Made by a program: the position numbers and the translations under genes. From Flavobacterium sp. (GTDB lineage: Bacteria; Bacteroidota; Bacteroidia; Flavobacteriales; Flavobacteriaceae), in NCBI GenBank assembly GCA_030150335.1, contig JASLGC010000341.1, positions 1 through 24,014 of the forward strand: 24,014 nucleotides of DNA, read 5' to 3'. A model generated the notes under the pieces. The model searched no databases. It saw only the letters and a program-made list of their open reading frames with translations, and was not told the DNA's origin. Positions 14,406 to 22,856 of the stretch are shown one piece after another. Numbering within the stretch: position 1 is the stretch's first letter; each line of letters opens with the position of its first letter.

Positions 14406-15524
14406 ATGAAAACAATTAGAATTATGCCAAAATACACCTTATTAACTGCTGCCCTTTTCAGTGCGTTCCTTGTGAGCTGCAATAAAGAAACTAAAAATGC
14501 AGACAATACAGAAGAAACTCAAAACTGCATTTCAGCAAGCATTAAAGAGGGACTTACTTTTGAAAAAGTAACACTTAGACCAATTGAAAAAAGTTTAACC
14601 TTAAATGGTTACGTTGATTATAATCAAGACAAAACAACCCCTTTCACAAGTCTTGTAGAAGGTATTGTAGTTGGTACACATTTTTCTTTGGGAGATTATG
14701 TAACTAAAGGACAACTACTTGTTGAAATAAAAAGTACAGAACTAAACGAGTTCTACGATGAGTTAAAGTCAACTGAAGCTGAATTAAAAGTTGCTCAACG
14801 TGAATTACAATCTGTTGAATCAATGTTTACTGACGGCATCGCCTCTCAAAAGGAATTGATTGAAGCTCAAGAAGATGTCAATGTATTAAAGAGCAAATTA
14901 AACTCCGCTAAAAACAATTTAGCTGTATTCAACAATGCTGATCACGCTGGAGTATTTAGAATTACAGCTCCTCAATCTGGTTATATCGTTACTAAAAATG
15001 TAACTACAGGAATGACTACTGCAGGCGCAGAAGAACCGTTGTTTACCATTGCTAATTTAGAAGATGTATGGATTATGGCTAATGTTTACGCTACAAATAT
15101 GAGACATATTGAGCCAAACTTAGAGGTAAAAGTTTCTACGTTAGCTTATCCTGACGAATACTTCTCAGGAACCGTATCTAAAGTATCTCAAGTATTTGAT
15201 AGTGAAGAACGCGTAGTAAAAGCTCGTATCGTTCTTAATAATAAAGAGATGAAACTAAAACCAGGAATGGCAGCTGATGTTGTTATCCAATTAAAAACGG
15301 ATAAAGGCCAAGCCCTTGCTGTTCCCAACAATGCAATTGTTTTTGACAACAACCAAAATTACGTGGTAGTGTACAAAGACGAATGCAACTATGAAATCAA
15401 AAAGATAACACCTGCTTCTAAAAATGATTTATACACGTATATCACAGAAGGTGTTGACGAAAATGAAACAGTAGTAACTACAAACGAGTTACTTCTATAT
15501 GAGCAATTAAACAACAGTTTATAA
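14406..15524 (+). CDS. Efflux RND periplasmic adaptor subunit (lipoprotein, CusB/CzcB type)
   Basis: This 372-residue membrane-fusion protein links the inner-membrane pump to the outer-membrane channel. The signal peptide ends at a lipobox FLVSC, with Cys25 lipidated. A biotinyl-lipoyl-like half (EGIVVGTHFSLGDYVTKGQ, about 86-104) leads into a coiled-coil hairpin (about 110-180, KSTEAELKVAQRELQ). The second lipoyl half (APQSGYIVTKNVTTGM) comes next, then a beta-barrel domain (VWIMANVYATNM onward) and a membrane-proximal domain. No His-rich metal-binding N-terminus is visible, unlike some CzcB/CusB. The start at 14406 is separated from the previous stop by one nucleotide; the frame also opens inside the upstream gene, and an ATG seven codons in (14424) is an alternative. 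Confidence 0.92.
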   Translation: MKTIRIMPKYTLLTAALFSAFLVSCNKETKNADNTEETQNCISASIKEGLTFEKVTLRPIEKSLTLNGYVDYNQDKTTPFTSLVEGIVVGTHFSLGDYVTKGQLLVEIKSTELNEFYDELKSTEAELKVAQRELQSVESMFTDGIASQKELIEAQEDVNVLKSKLNSAKNNLAVFNNADHAGVFRITAPQSGYIVTKNVTTGMTTAGAEEPLFTIANLEDVWIMANVYATNMRHIEPNLEVKVSTLAYPDEYFSGTVSKVSQVFDSEERVVKARIVLNNKEMKLKPGMAADVVIQLKTDKGQALAVPNNAIVFDNNQNYVVVYKDECNYEIKKITPASKNDLYTYITEGVDENETVVTTNELLLYEQLNNSL

Positions 15525-15545
15525 TCTCTAAAAGCTTAGCTAATT

Positions 15546-18500
15546 ATGCAAAAATTTGTACAAAAAATAGTTTCCTTCTCTCTAAAAAATACCTTCATTG
15601 TTATTTTTGGAGTACTACTTCTGTTGTTTGGAGGAATCTATAGTTATATACACACTCCGATCGAAGCCTTTCCTGATGTTACAAACACAAGAGCGCGTAT
15701 CATTACCCAATGGCCAGGTCGTAGTGCAGAGGAAATAGAAAAGTTCATTACTCTTCCTATTTCAAAGGAGATGAATACCATTCCAAACAAAGCAGAAGTA
15801 CGTTCTATCTCACTTTTTGGATTATCTGTTGTAACAGTATTGTTCAATGATGAGATTGACGACTTTTACGCACAGCAATACGCCTCAAACCGTATGGGAA
15901 GTGTTGATCTACCAGAAGGTGCTGACTATGACATTGAAGCTCCATCTGGTGCTACAGGCGAAATCTTTAGATATATCATCAAAAGTGATTTGCCAATCAA
16001 AGAGGTTACTTCTATTCAAGATTGGGTAATAGAAAGAGAATTGCTGTCTGTACCTGGCATCGCAGATGTTGTGAGCTTTGGTGGAGAAGAAAAAATCTAT
16101 GAAATTCAAATTAACCCAACAGAATTACTTAACTACGACTTATCGCCTCTTGATGTCTATGAAGCAGTTGAAAAAAGCAATATAAATGTCGGTGGAGATG
16201 TTATTCAACGTGGAGATCAAGCTTATGTAGTTCGTGGAGTTGGTCTATTGGACAATTTAGAAGATATTGAAAACATTCTAATTGAAGTAAAAGGAAACAC
16301 ACCTATCTTGGTAAAACACGTAGCAAACGTTTCTATAGCTGCTAAACCTCGTTTAGGACAAGTAGGTTTTCAAGATGAAGACGACGTAGTTCAAGGAATC
16401 GTAGTTATGCTACGTGGAGAAAATCCAAGTGAAGTAATCTCAAAATTGAAAGACAAAATTGCCGATCTAAACGAGCGTATTTTGCCTAAAAATGTAGAGA
16501 TTGTTCCTATTATTGATAGAACAGATTTGGTAAATACTACTGTTCACACTGTAACTAAAAACCTTGTTGAAGGAATTATTTTAGTATCGTTAATCGTATT
16601 TATCTTTTTATACAACTGGAGAACTACATTCATTGTGGCTTCAGTAATTCCACTTGCATTCTTATTTGCTATTGTGATGTTGAAAATTCAAGGACTACCA
16701 GCCAACCTTATTTCTATGGGGGCATTAGACTTTGGATTATTATTAGAAGGAACATTAGTTATTGTTGAGCATGTCTTTGTAGGACTTGAAAAACGAGCCG
16801 AAGCAGTGGGTATGCAGCGTTTTAACCGTATGTCTAAAATGGGAACAATTAAGAAAAGTGCCAGTAGCGTAGCAGGATATATCTTCTTCGCTCTTCTTAT
16901 TCTAATTGTAGCATTAATGCCTATCTTCTCTTTCCAAAAAGTAGAAGGTAAAATGTTCTCTCCTCTTGCCTTTACATTAGGTTACGCCTTATTAGGATCC
17001 CTGATCTTGAGTCTAACTTATGTACCTGCAATGTGTAAATTATTGCTAACTAAAAACATTCGTGAACGCGAGAACTTCATTTCTAAATTCTTCAAGAAAA
17101 ACATCTACAAAATGTTCAATTGGAGCTATATGCACAAGAAATTGACAATGTCTGTATTTGCTATTATCCTTGTTGTTTGTGGTATAAAATTCCATTACTA
17201 CGGTTCTGAGTTTTTACCAAAGTTAAACGAGGGAGCTTTATACATCCGTGCTACCTTGCCAAGCAGTATCAATTTAGATGAGTCTGTTCGCTTGACAAAA
17301 GAAATGAAAGCAATCATACGCGAATATGATGAAGTTGAATTTGTATTGACACAAACAGGACGACCAAATGACGGTACAGATCCTACTGGTTTCTTTAATA
17401 TTGAGTTTCACACAGAACTAAAACCAGAAAGCGAATGGAAACGCCATATTACAAAAGACCAATTATTAGATGAAATACGCGTTTCCTTAGAGAAATACCC
17501 TGGAGTTAACTTCGGATTTAGTCAACCTATTCAAGATAACGTTGAGGAATATGTAGCAGGAGTTAAGAGTTCGCTTGTTATCAAAATATTTGGAGACAAC
17601 TTATTTGATCTTGAAAAGTATGCTAATCAAGTTGCACAAAGTATCAAAGATGTAGATGGTATTACCGATTTAAATGTATTTAAAAACATTGGCTTACCAG
17701 AACTTAGAATTGCATTACACGACCATAAAATGGCGAAATATGCAATTACAACTGCTGATGCACAAGCCGTAATTGCAATGACAATTGGAGGACAAGCAGC
17801 AACTACTTTCTATGAAAATGAAAGAATGTTTGATGTGGTTTTAAGATTTGATAAAAACTACAGAGATACAGCTGAAAAGATTGAAGACATCTTAATCCCT
17901 ACTTTTGATGGCAAACAAGTTCCTTTGAAAGAGATTGCTACAATTGACTACCACACAGGGCCTGCTTTTATTTATAGAGAAGGAAGCAGTAGATATATTG
18001 GAGTTGGATTTAGTATCGAAGGTCGTGACTTAGGAAGTACGATTGCTGAAGCTAAGGCTAAAGTAGAAAAAGAAGTACACTTACCTACTGCCAATAAAAT
18101 GGAATGGGCTGGAGAATTTGAAAGTAAAGAACGTGCTGCAAACCAATTAATGTTAGTAGTTCCTGTATCACTAATCTTAATCATAGTACTACTTTACTTC
18201 AACTTTGGAAACTTGAAAGATACAGCTATCTCTGCCTTGACTATTCCCTTCGCGTTCATTGGAGGTTTCATATCTCTTTGGGCTACAGGTACAATATTTG
18301 GAATATCTGCAGGTATAGGATTTATTATCTTATTTGGTGTAGCCACAATTGACGGTATTGTATTAATTGGAGTAATGCGAGAAAACCTACGCAATAGAAT
18401 GCCTCTAAAAGAAGCTATCCATGATGGAGTTAAAAGTAGAATTAGACCTGTAATTATGATTGCCTTAATGGGGTCAATGGGATTACTTCCAGCCGCTTTA

Positions 18501-18638
18501 TCTAATGGAATGGGATCTGAAATTCAAAAACCATTAGCCATTATGATTGTGGGTGGATTAATCATCTGTATGATATTATCTTTCACTGTATTGCCACAAG
18601 TATTCTACTGGGCGTACAAAAACAAAGAGAAAAAATAA
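15546..18638 (+). CDS. Heavy-metal efflux RND pump, CusA/CzcA family
   Basis: This 1030-residue inner-membrane proton antiporter of the HME-RND family exports metal ions through the adaptor and channel. TM1 is at about 14-33 and the first large periplasmic loop at about 35-335. A cluster of TM2-6 spans about 338-500, TM7 is near 530, the second loop about 550-850, and TM8-12 about 860-1025. The TM4 relay reads ALDFGLLLEGTLVIVE, with Asp395, Glu401 and Glu408 at the places of CzcA Asp402, Asp408 and Glu415. The middle Asp is thus Glu. AFPDV near 41-45 and RPNDGTDPTGFFNIE near 612 are also family features. The metal (Cu/Ag versus Zn/Co/Cd/Ni) cannot be assigned. It starts 21 bp after the adaptor gene and ends at a terminator. 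Confidence 0.94.
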   Translation: MQKFVQKIVSFSLKNTFIVIFGVLLLLFGGIYSYIHTPIEAFPDVTNTRARIITQWPGRSAEEIEKFITLPISKEMNTIPNKAEVRSISLFGLSVVTVLFNDEIDDFYAQQYASNRMGSVDLPEGADYDIEAPSGATGEIFRYIIKSDLPIKEVTSIQDWVIERELLSVPGIADVVSFGGEEKIYEIQINPTELLNYDLSPLDVYEAVEKSNINVGGDVIQRGDQAYVVRGVGLLDNLEDIENILIEVKGNTPILVKHVANVSIAAKPRLGQVGFQDEDDVVQGIVVMLRGENPSEVISKLKDKIADLNERILPKNVEIVPIIDRTDLVNTTVHTVTKNLVEGIILVSLIVFIFLYNWRTTFIVASVIPLAFLFAIVMLKIQGLPANLISMGALDFGLLLEGTLVIVEHVFVGLEKRAEAVGMQRFNRMSKMGTIKKSASSVAGYIFFALLILIVALMPIFSFQKVEGKMFSPLAFTLGYALLGSLILSLTYVPAMCKLLLTKNIRERENFISKFFKKNIYKMFNWSYMHKKLTMSVFAIILVVCGIKFHYYGSEFLPKLNEGALYIRATLPSSINLDESVRLTKEMKAIIREYDEVEFVLTQTGRPNDGTDPTGFFNIEFHTELKPESEWKRHITKDQLLDEIRVSLEKYPGVNFGFSQPIQDNVEEYVAGVKSSLVIKIFGDNLFDLEKYANQVAQSIKDVDGITDLNVFKNIGLPELRIALHDHKMAKYAITTADAQAVIAMTIGGQAATTFYENERMFDVVLRFDKNYRDTAEKIEDILIPTFDGKQVPLKEIATIDYHTGPAFIYREGSSRYIGVGFSIEGRDLGSTIAEAKAKVEKEVHLPTANKMEWAGEFESKERAANQLMLVVPVSLILIIVLLYFNFGNLKDTAISALTIPFAFIGGFISLWATGTIFGISAGIGFIILFGVATIDGIVLIGVMRENLRNRMPLKEAIHDGVKSRIRPVIMIALMGSMGLLPAALSNGMGSEIQKPLAIMIVGGLIICMILSFTVLPQVFYWAYKNKEKK

Positions 18639-18661
18639 AGTTCATAAATTCCTTATTTATT

Positions 18662-18700
18662 TTAAAGACCGTTGCTTTATAGTAGCGGTCTTTATTTTTA
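18662..18700 (+). terminator. Terminator of the efflux operon
   Basis: AAAGACCG (18664-18671) pairs with CGGTCTTT (18686-18693). The stem extends inward by G-T and A-T pairs to a TTAT loop and is followed by TTTATTTTT. It begins about 25 bp after the pump gene. Confidence 0.85.
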
Positions 18701-18956
18701 CATCTACTTTATATGTTATAAAAACTACAAACTTTATCTCAACTCTACCCTATTCCTATAGACTAACACTGTCAAGTAAAACCATATTCCATTAAGAAAT
18801 AACATTTCTCACAATAAACCTAATGAACACTCCCTTTATCCCCATAAACTACTTGAAAACAAGTTAAACTCACACTCAAGAAAGCCAATTCCCAAAGCTA
18901 ATAAGATCTTCACATCATCATTTACTAAACGCTAATTATCTATCATTTTGTAAAAC
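18701..18956. other. Intergenic stretch between convergent efflux operon and glnN
   Basis: The full gap between the convergent genes is 389 bp. Apart from the two terminators at its ends I see no gene, RNA or repeat in the middle. Confidence 0.5.
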
Positions 18957-18990
18957 AAAAAAGGTCTTATCATTACGATAAGACCTTTTT
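18957..18990 (-). terminator. Terminator of glnN (bidirectional)
   Basis: A perfect stem of GGTCTTATC with flanking A (18958-18971) pairs with GATAAGACC and flanking T (18977-18990) around ATTAC. A and T runs flank both sides, so it can stop transcription from either direction. It lies about 38 bp beyond the glnN stop. Confidence 0.9.
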
Positions 18991-19027
18991 CAATAAGTGC
19001 TGTGTTGTTATAGTGATAGTGTATATC

Positions 19028-21214
19028 CTAATTAGTAAAAAGTAACTCTCTGTACTTTGTCAAAGTCCACAATTCATTGTCAACCATCATTTCTAACTTA
19101 TCACTGTGGTAGCGAATAACATCAAAATAAGGTTTTACATTGTTACAGTAAACTTCCGCTTGTAATTCTACATCATCAATATTGTTTGCCTTTTTACGCT
19201 CATTTGTCATTTCAACAACCTTCACGTTAATTTGCTCAATATGATGAGATATCTTTTTAATGATGTGCAATTGCTCTGTTGCAACAGCAGCAAATTCACT
19301 TTCACCAAAAATATCTTTTAATCCTTTTACGTTTTCGATCACTAAGTTTTGATACTTAATTGCCGTTGGAATCACGTGGTTTTTAGCAATATCACCTAAA
19401 ACACGTCCTTCGATTTGGATACGTTTAACGTACTCTTCCATCTCAATTTCATAACGCGCTTCCATTTCCACTGCAGTCATTACCCCCATTTCTTCAAATA
19501 AAGCAATTGACTTAGGATCTTTTTTAATTTTTAAAGCACTTGGTGTGTTTTTATTATTACTTAATCCTCTACCTTCTGCTTCTTTTTCCCATTCTTCACT
19601 GTATCCATCACCTTCAAAAAGAATTCTCTCGCTTTGCTTGATATACTCACGCAACACGTTGAAAATAGCCTCATCGCGTTTTAAACCATCTTTACCCATC
19701 AGGTTGTCAATCTCTGCTTTAAAGTCTTTCAACTGCTTAGCTACAATCGTATTCAACACTGTCATTGGTCCAGCACAGTTTGCTGTAGAACCTACTGCTC
19801 TAAATTCAAATTTATTACCTGTAAACGCAAATGGAGAAGTTCTGTTACGGTCAGTATTATCTAATAACACATCTGGAATTTTTCCAACTACGTTTAATTT
19901 TAAATCTGTTTTCTCCTCAGGAGATAATTTACCATCCGTTACATCTTTAAGTTCATTCAACACTTTCGTCAATTGTTGTCCAATAAAGATTGACACAATC
20001 GCTGGAGGTGCTTCGTTTGCTCCAAGACGGTGATCGTTACTTGCAGATGCAATAGAAGATCTCAATAATTCTTCGTTGTCATTAACCGCTTTAATAGTAT
20101 TAATAAAGAACGTTAAGAACTGTAAGTTGCTCTTCGGAGTTTTACTTGGGCTTAATAAATTCACCCCAGTATCAGTCGCTAAAGACCAGTTGTTATGTTT
20201 ACCTGAACCATTTACTCCTTTGAAAGGTTTTTCATGGAAAAGTACTTTGAAATGATGTCTTTCAGCAACTTTTCTCATTACATCCATCAACAATGAGTTG
20301 TGGTCAACAGCTAAGTTTGTCTCTTCAAAGATAGGTGCCAACTCAAATTGATTAGGCGCTACCTCATTATGTCTTGTTTTTACAGGAATACCCAATAAAA
20401 TACATTGGTTTTCCAAATCGTGCATATAGTTCAATACACGTGTAGGAATAGAACCAAAATAGTGGTCATCTAATTGTTGCCCTTTTGCTGCTGTATGTCC
20501 TAATAAAGTTCTTCCAGTAGTCAAAATATCAGGGCGAGATGCTGCTAATGCAGAATCCACTAAGAAATATTCTTGTTCCCACCCTAAAGTTGGAGTAACC
20601 TTTCTAACGTTTTTATCAAATAATTTAGCTACTTCAGTTGCAGCATCATCAATTGCATTAATTGCTTTTAACAAAGGTGTTTTATTATCTAATGCCTCTC
20701 CTGTGTAAGAAATAAACACAGTAGGGATACACAAAGCAGAGTTAAAGATAAAAGCTGGAGAAGTTGGATCCCAAGCTGTATATCCTCTTGCTTCAAAAGT
20801 ATTACGAATTCCTCCATTAGGGAAACTTGATGCGTCAGATTCTTGTTGAACCAACTGACTACCGTTAAATTGCTCTACAGGATCACCATCGAATTGTGTT
20901 TCAAAGAAAGCATCATGCTTTTCTGCAGTAGTACCGGTCAATGGTTGAAACCAGTGTGTATAATGAGTTACTCCTCTTGATAGAGCCCACTCTTTCATAC
21001 CTAATGCTATGTATTCTGCAAGTTTACGGTCAATTTTAATACCTAATTGAGCGTTTTTAACTGCTTGATAAGCTTCTGGCGTAAGAAATTGACGCATAGA
21101 CTTATCATTAAATACGTGGTCGCCAAAAATTAATGATTTTCTACCCAGTTCCTCTACTTGTACAGCCTCTCTTGAAGCTGCTTTTTCAATTGCTCGAAAA
21201 CGAAATGTTGACAT
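19028..21214 (-). CDS. glnN: Glutamine synthetase type III
   Basis: This 728-residue enzyme joins glutamate and ammonia using ATP. The length and N-terminal extension are those of GSIII, the form typical of Bacteroidota (GSI ~470, GSII ~370 residues). Motifs: ESDASSFPNGGIRNTFEARG (about 125-144) is GSIII-specific. EQEYF at 213-217 gives metal-ligand glutamates, and HNEVAPNQFELAP at 282-294 and KGVNGSGKHNNWS at 332-344 are active-site loops. RTSPFAFTGNKFEFRAVGS (about 458-476) is the ATP and glutamate site. The ~250-residue C-terminal helical region is also GSIII-like. No adenylylation-loop Tyr motif of GSI is apparent. It is monocistronic, with repeats at its promoter suggesting nitrogen-dependent control. 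Confidence 0.97.
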   Translation of the reverse strand: MSTFRFRAIEKAASREAVQVEELGRKSLIFGDHVFNDKSMRQFLTPEAYQAVKNAQLGIKIDRKLAEYIALGMKEWALSRGVTHYTHWFQPLTGTTAEKHDAFFETQFDGDPVEQFNGSQLVQQESDASSFPNGGIRNTFEARGYTAWDPTSPAFIFNSALCIPTVFISYTGEALDNKTPLLKAINAIDDAATEVAKLFDKNVRKVTPTLGWEQEYFLVDSALAASRPDILTTGRTLLGHTAAKGQQLDDHYFGSIPTRVLNYMHDLENQCILLGIPVKTRHNEVAPNQFELAPIFEETNLAVDHNSLLMDVMRKVAERHHFKVLFHEKPFKGVNGSGKHNNWSLATDTGVNLLSPSKTPKSNLQFLTFFINTIKAVNDNEELLRSSIASASNDHRLGANEAPPAIVSIFIGQQLTKVLNELKDVTDGKLSPEEKTDLKLNVVGKIPDVLLDNTDRNRTSPFAFTGNKFEFRAVGSTANCAGPMTVLNTIVAKQLKDFKAEIDNLMGKDGLKRDEAIFNVLREYIKQSERILFEGDGYSEEWEKEAEGRGLSNNKNTPSALKIKKDPKSIALFEEMGVMTAVEMEARYEIEMEEYVKRIQIEGRVLGDIAKNHVIPTAIKYQNLVIENVKGLKDIFGESEFAAVATEQLHIIKKISHHIEQINVKVVEMTNERKKANNIDDVELQAEVYCNNVKPYFDVIRYHSDKLEMMVDNELWTLTKYRELLFTN

Positions 21215-21252
21215 AATATTGTTTTTTGGAGTTACCCCCTTGTTATAGACTA

Positions 21253-21260
21253 CAAATTTA
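21253..21260 (-). promoter_or_regulatory. Promoter -7 element for glnN
   Basis: TAAATTTG on the minus strand fits TAnnTTTG; no TTTG is found at the -33 distance, consistent with activator dependence. The predicted start near 21247 gives a leader of about 33 nt. Confidence 0.55.
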
Positions 21261-21279
21261 TATCATTTATACTTATTTT

Positions 21280-21348
21280 CGACACACACCCCCTAAATTT
21301 TTCGAAAAAAAATTAAAAACAACACTTTTAACGACAACACCCCCTAAA
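21280..21348. repeat. Direct repeats upstream of the glnN promoter
   Basis: CGACACACACCCCCTAAA (21280-21297) and CGACAACACCCCCTAAA (21332-21348) share the 11-mer CACCCCCTAAA and differ elsewhere by one inserted base. Their C runs are 51 bp apart, close to five helical turns. Relative to the predicted start they cover about -33 to -50 and -85 to -101. A third, shorter ACCCCCT lies in the leader at 21234-21240. Confidence 0.6.
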
Positions 21349-21366
21349 AATATGGGGTTAAAAAAT

Positions 21367-21402
21367 AAAAAAGGCGAAATATCTCTATTTCGCCCTTTTT
21401 TA
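21367..21402 (-). terminator. Terminator of the collagen-like lipoprotein gene
   Basis: AAAAAAGGCGAAAT (21367-21380) pairs with ATTTCGCC (from 21387) and a T run, with one extra C as a bulge and an ATCTCT loop. It lies 20 bp beyond the lipoprotein stop in the minus direction, and the A/T runs allow bidirectional function. Confidence 0.85.
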
Positions 21403-21421
21403 CTTATCTCAGTAACTGCAA

Positions 21422-22000
21422 TTAATATTGCTTATTTACTTTTACATTTTGTAAGTTGTATTTAAGTACAGCTTCATCGTAACTTAAAGGAGTTCTGTCA
21501 TTTTTACTATCAGCAGACGCCTTTTTTTGTATTGGATCTTGCGCTGGTACGTAAACTACCCTGAAGATTCTATTTTTCAAGAAACCAGGATGATCTTGTC
21601 CATCACCATTAAATATTCCTAACTTACCAGCTGAACTTGCTGTAAATTCAATATCATAAATACTAAAGTTATAATTGAATTCTAACTCTTCTTCTTTATT
21701 AGTACTGCTGTTTGTTACGAAATAACGATGCGGTAATGGCGACCATATCGGTCGGTCATCCTGTGTTAAATCAGTCATTAGATATACTAAGGCAACATCC
21801 CCATCGAAAACTTTCACAGGATTCTTAACTAATTGACTAACAACACTGGCATTTAAATCTTTATTAAAATCTAATTTATATTCATATACCTCTGGATAAA
21901 TAGCCGGCCCACCTGGCCCTTCAGGTCCCGTAGGCCCTTCACAACTTCCTAAAAATAATGCACCTGCAATAAATGCTACGATAATTCCTAACTTTTTCAT
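21422..22000 (-). CDS. Lipoprotein with short collagen-like Gly-x-y segment
   Basis: This 192-residue lipoprotein has a signal peptide at residues 1-19 and lipobox LFLGSC with Cys20. EGPTGPEGPGGP, a run of Gly-x-y triplets too short to form a stable collagen helix by itself, follows the Cys directly. The rest (about 35-192) is a mostly beta-rich domain (YEYKLDFN, VALVYLMT, YNFSIYDIEFTASS, RIFRVVYVP) without a family I recognise. The Gly/Pro segment probably acts as a flexible tether from the membrane. Similar 'collagen-like' lipoproteins are common hypothetical proteins in Bacteroidota. It is 77 bp downstream of the HdeD-like gene, perhaps in one transcript. A degenerate -7-like TTACTTTG lies about 30 bp upstream. 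Confidence 0.75.
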   Translation of the reverse strand: MKKLGIIVAFIAGALFLGSCEGPTGPEGPGGPAIYPEVYEYKLDFNKDLNASVVSQLVKNPVKVFDGDVALVYLMTDLTQDDRPIWSPLPHRYFVTNSSTNKEEELEFNYNFSIYDIEFTASSAGKLGIFNGDGQDHPGFLKNRIFRVVYVPAQDPIQKKASADSKNDRTPLSYDEAVLKYNLQNVKVNKQY

Positions 22001-22077
22001 ATTACTCTTTTTTAAAACAACTACAAAGTAAGAAATATTCTATAATTGGTGTGTTTTTTATAATAATATTCACATTT

Positions 22078-22722
22078 TTATTGATCACCATGTAATCTCT
22101 TTCTCATTTCTTCAGTGATATCCTCATACTTTTTCAACAAGTCTTTATCTATTTCTCCTGCGTGTTTCTTAATTCTTCTCAAAAAGAAACCATACATTAT
22201 ACCATATATTCCTAAAAGTATAAATGAGAAGGCTGTCCAGTAAACAATCGTAAACGCTCCAAACTCAAGATTCCACAACATGAAAAATGAGAAGATTAAC
22301 CCTAATAAGGCAAAGATAAATAACCCTCTCCATGACTTAACACCGTAGTTCTTTAAGTCAAAAGCCATTCCCATTCCACGCATTGCACGGAACATTAATC
22401 CGAAACCAACGAATATTGGCAATACTACAGCTGACAAGGAAGGATTACCTATTAAGATTGTACCTAAAATAAGGTCTATTATTCCTGAGAATAACATCCA
22501 CCCCCAACCATCTAATTGATCACGGTTAGAAAAAGCAAAAGCAATTTCAAATATCCCCGAGATTAAGAACATACAGCTAAATAACACTGTAAGGGAAAAA
22601 TATGAAGCTAAAGGCGTCTTAAATATAAAGATACCTCCTACTATGAATAGCGCTCCAATAATAACAGGAATATACCAATTTTTAACCCTGTCTTTTACAG
22701 TTTTTACGAATGAATTGCTCAT
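22078..22722 (-). CDS. HdeD family (DUF308) membrane protein
   Basis: This 214-residue inner-membrane protein has about six transmembrane segments (near 17-34, 41-60, 72-90, 95-113, 131-150 and 155-178) arranged as DUF308 repeats. It ends in a charged cytoplasmic tail of about 35 residues that is probably helical (KDLLKKYEDITEEMRKRLH). The pattern GWGWMLFSGIIDLILGTILI near 71-90 is typical of the family. E. coli HdeD is linked to acid resistance at high cell density, but for Bacteroidota members the role is unproven. Its promoter region is shared with the divergent lipase gene (134 bp between starts). Confidence 0.85.
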   Translation of the reverse strand: MSNSFVKTVKDRVKNWYIPVIIGALFIVGGIFIFKTPLASYFSLTVLFSCMFLISGIFEIAFAFSNRDQLDGWGWMLFSGIIDLILGTILIGNPSLSAVVLPIFVGFGLMFRAMRGMGMAFDLKNYGVKSWRGLFIFALLGLIFSFFMLWNLEFGAFTIVYWTAFSFILLGIYGIMYGFFLRRIKKHAGEIDKDLLKKYEDITEEMRKRLHGDQ

Positions 22723-22789
22723 AATTTTTAGAATTTTATATATTATTCTAAATTACAAATTTTATGCCTGAAGTAAAAATATTAAGCCC

Positions 22790-22833
22790 TAACTTTGATG
22801 AAATTTCTTTTTTACAAAGAGATTACTCTCTTT
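22790..22833 (+). promoter_or_regulatory. Promoter -7 element and leader hairpin of the lipase gene
   Basis: TAACTTTG (22790-22797) fits TAnnTTTG exactly. Downstream, AAAGAGA (22816-22822) and TCTCTTT (22827-22833) form a 7-bp hairpin with a TTAC loop in the predicted ~50-nt leader. There is no T run, so the hairpin is not a terminator; it may affect mRNA stability. Confidence 0.5.
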
Positions 22834-22856
22834 ATAAATAAAAAATAACCTAATTT

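Noticed and set aside
19545..20033. Plus-strand 162-codon frame opposite glnN
   Set aside because: It lies entirely within the well-supported glnN gene on the other strand; a shadow of its codon pattern.
21226..21465. Plus-strand 79-codon frame over the glnN promoter repeats
   Set aside because: It crosses the promoter repeats and a terminator and enters the end of the lipoprotein gene antisense; no coding signs.
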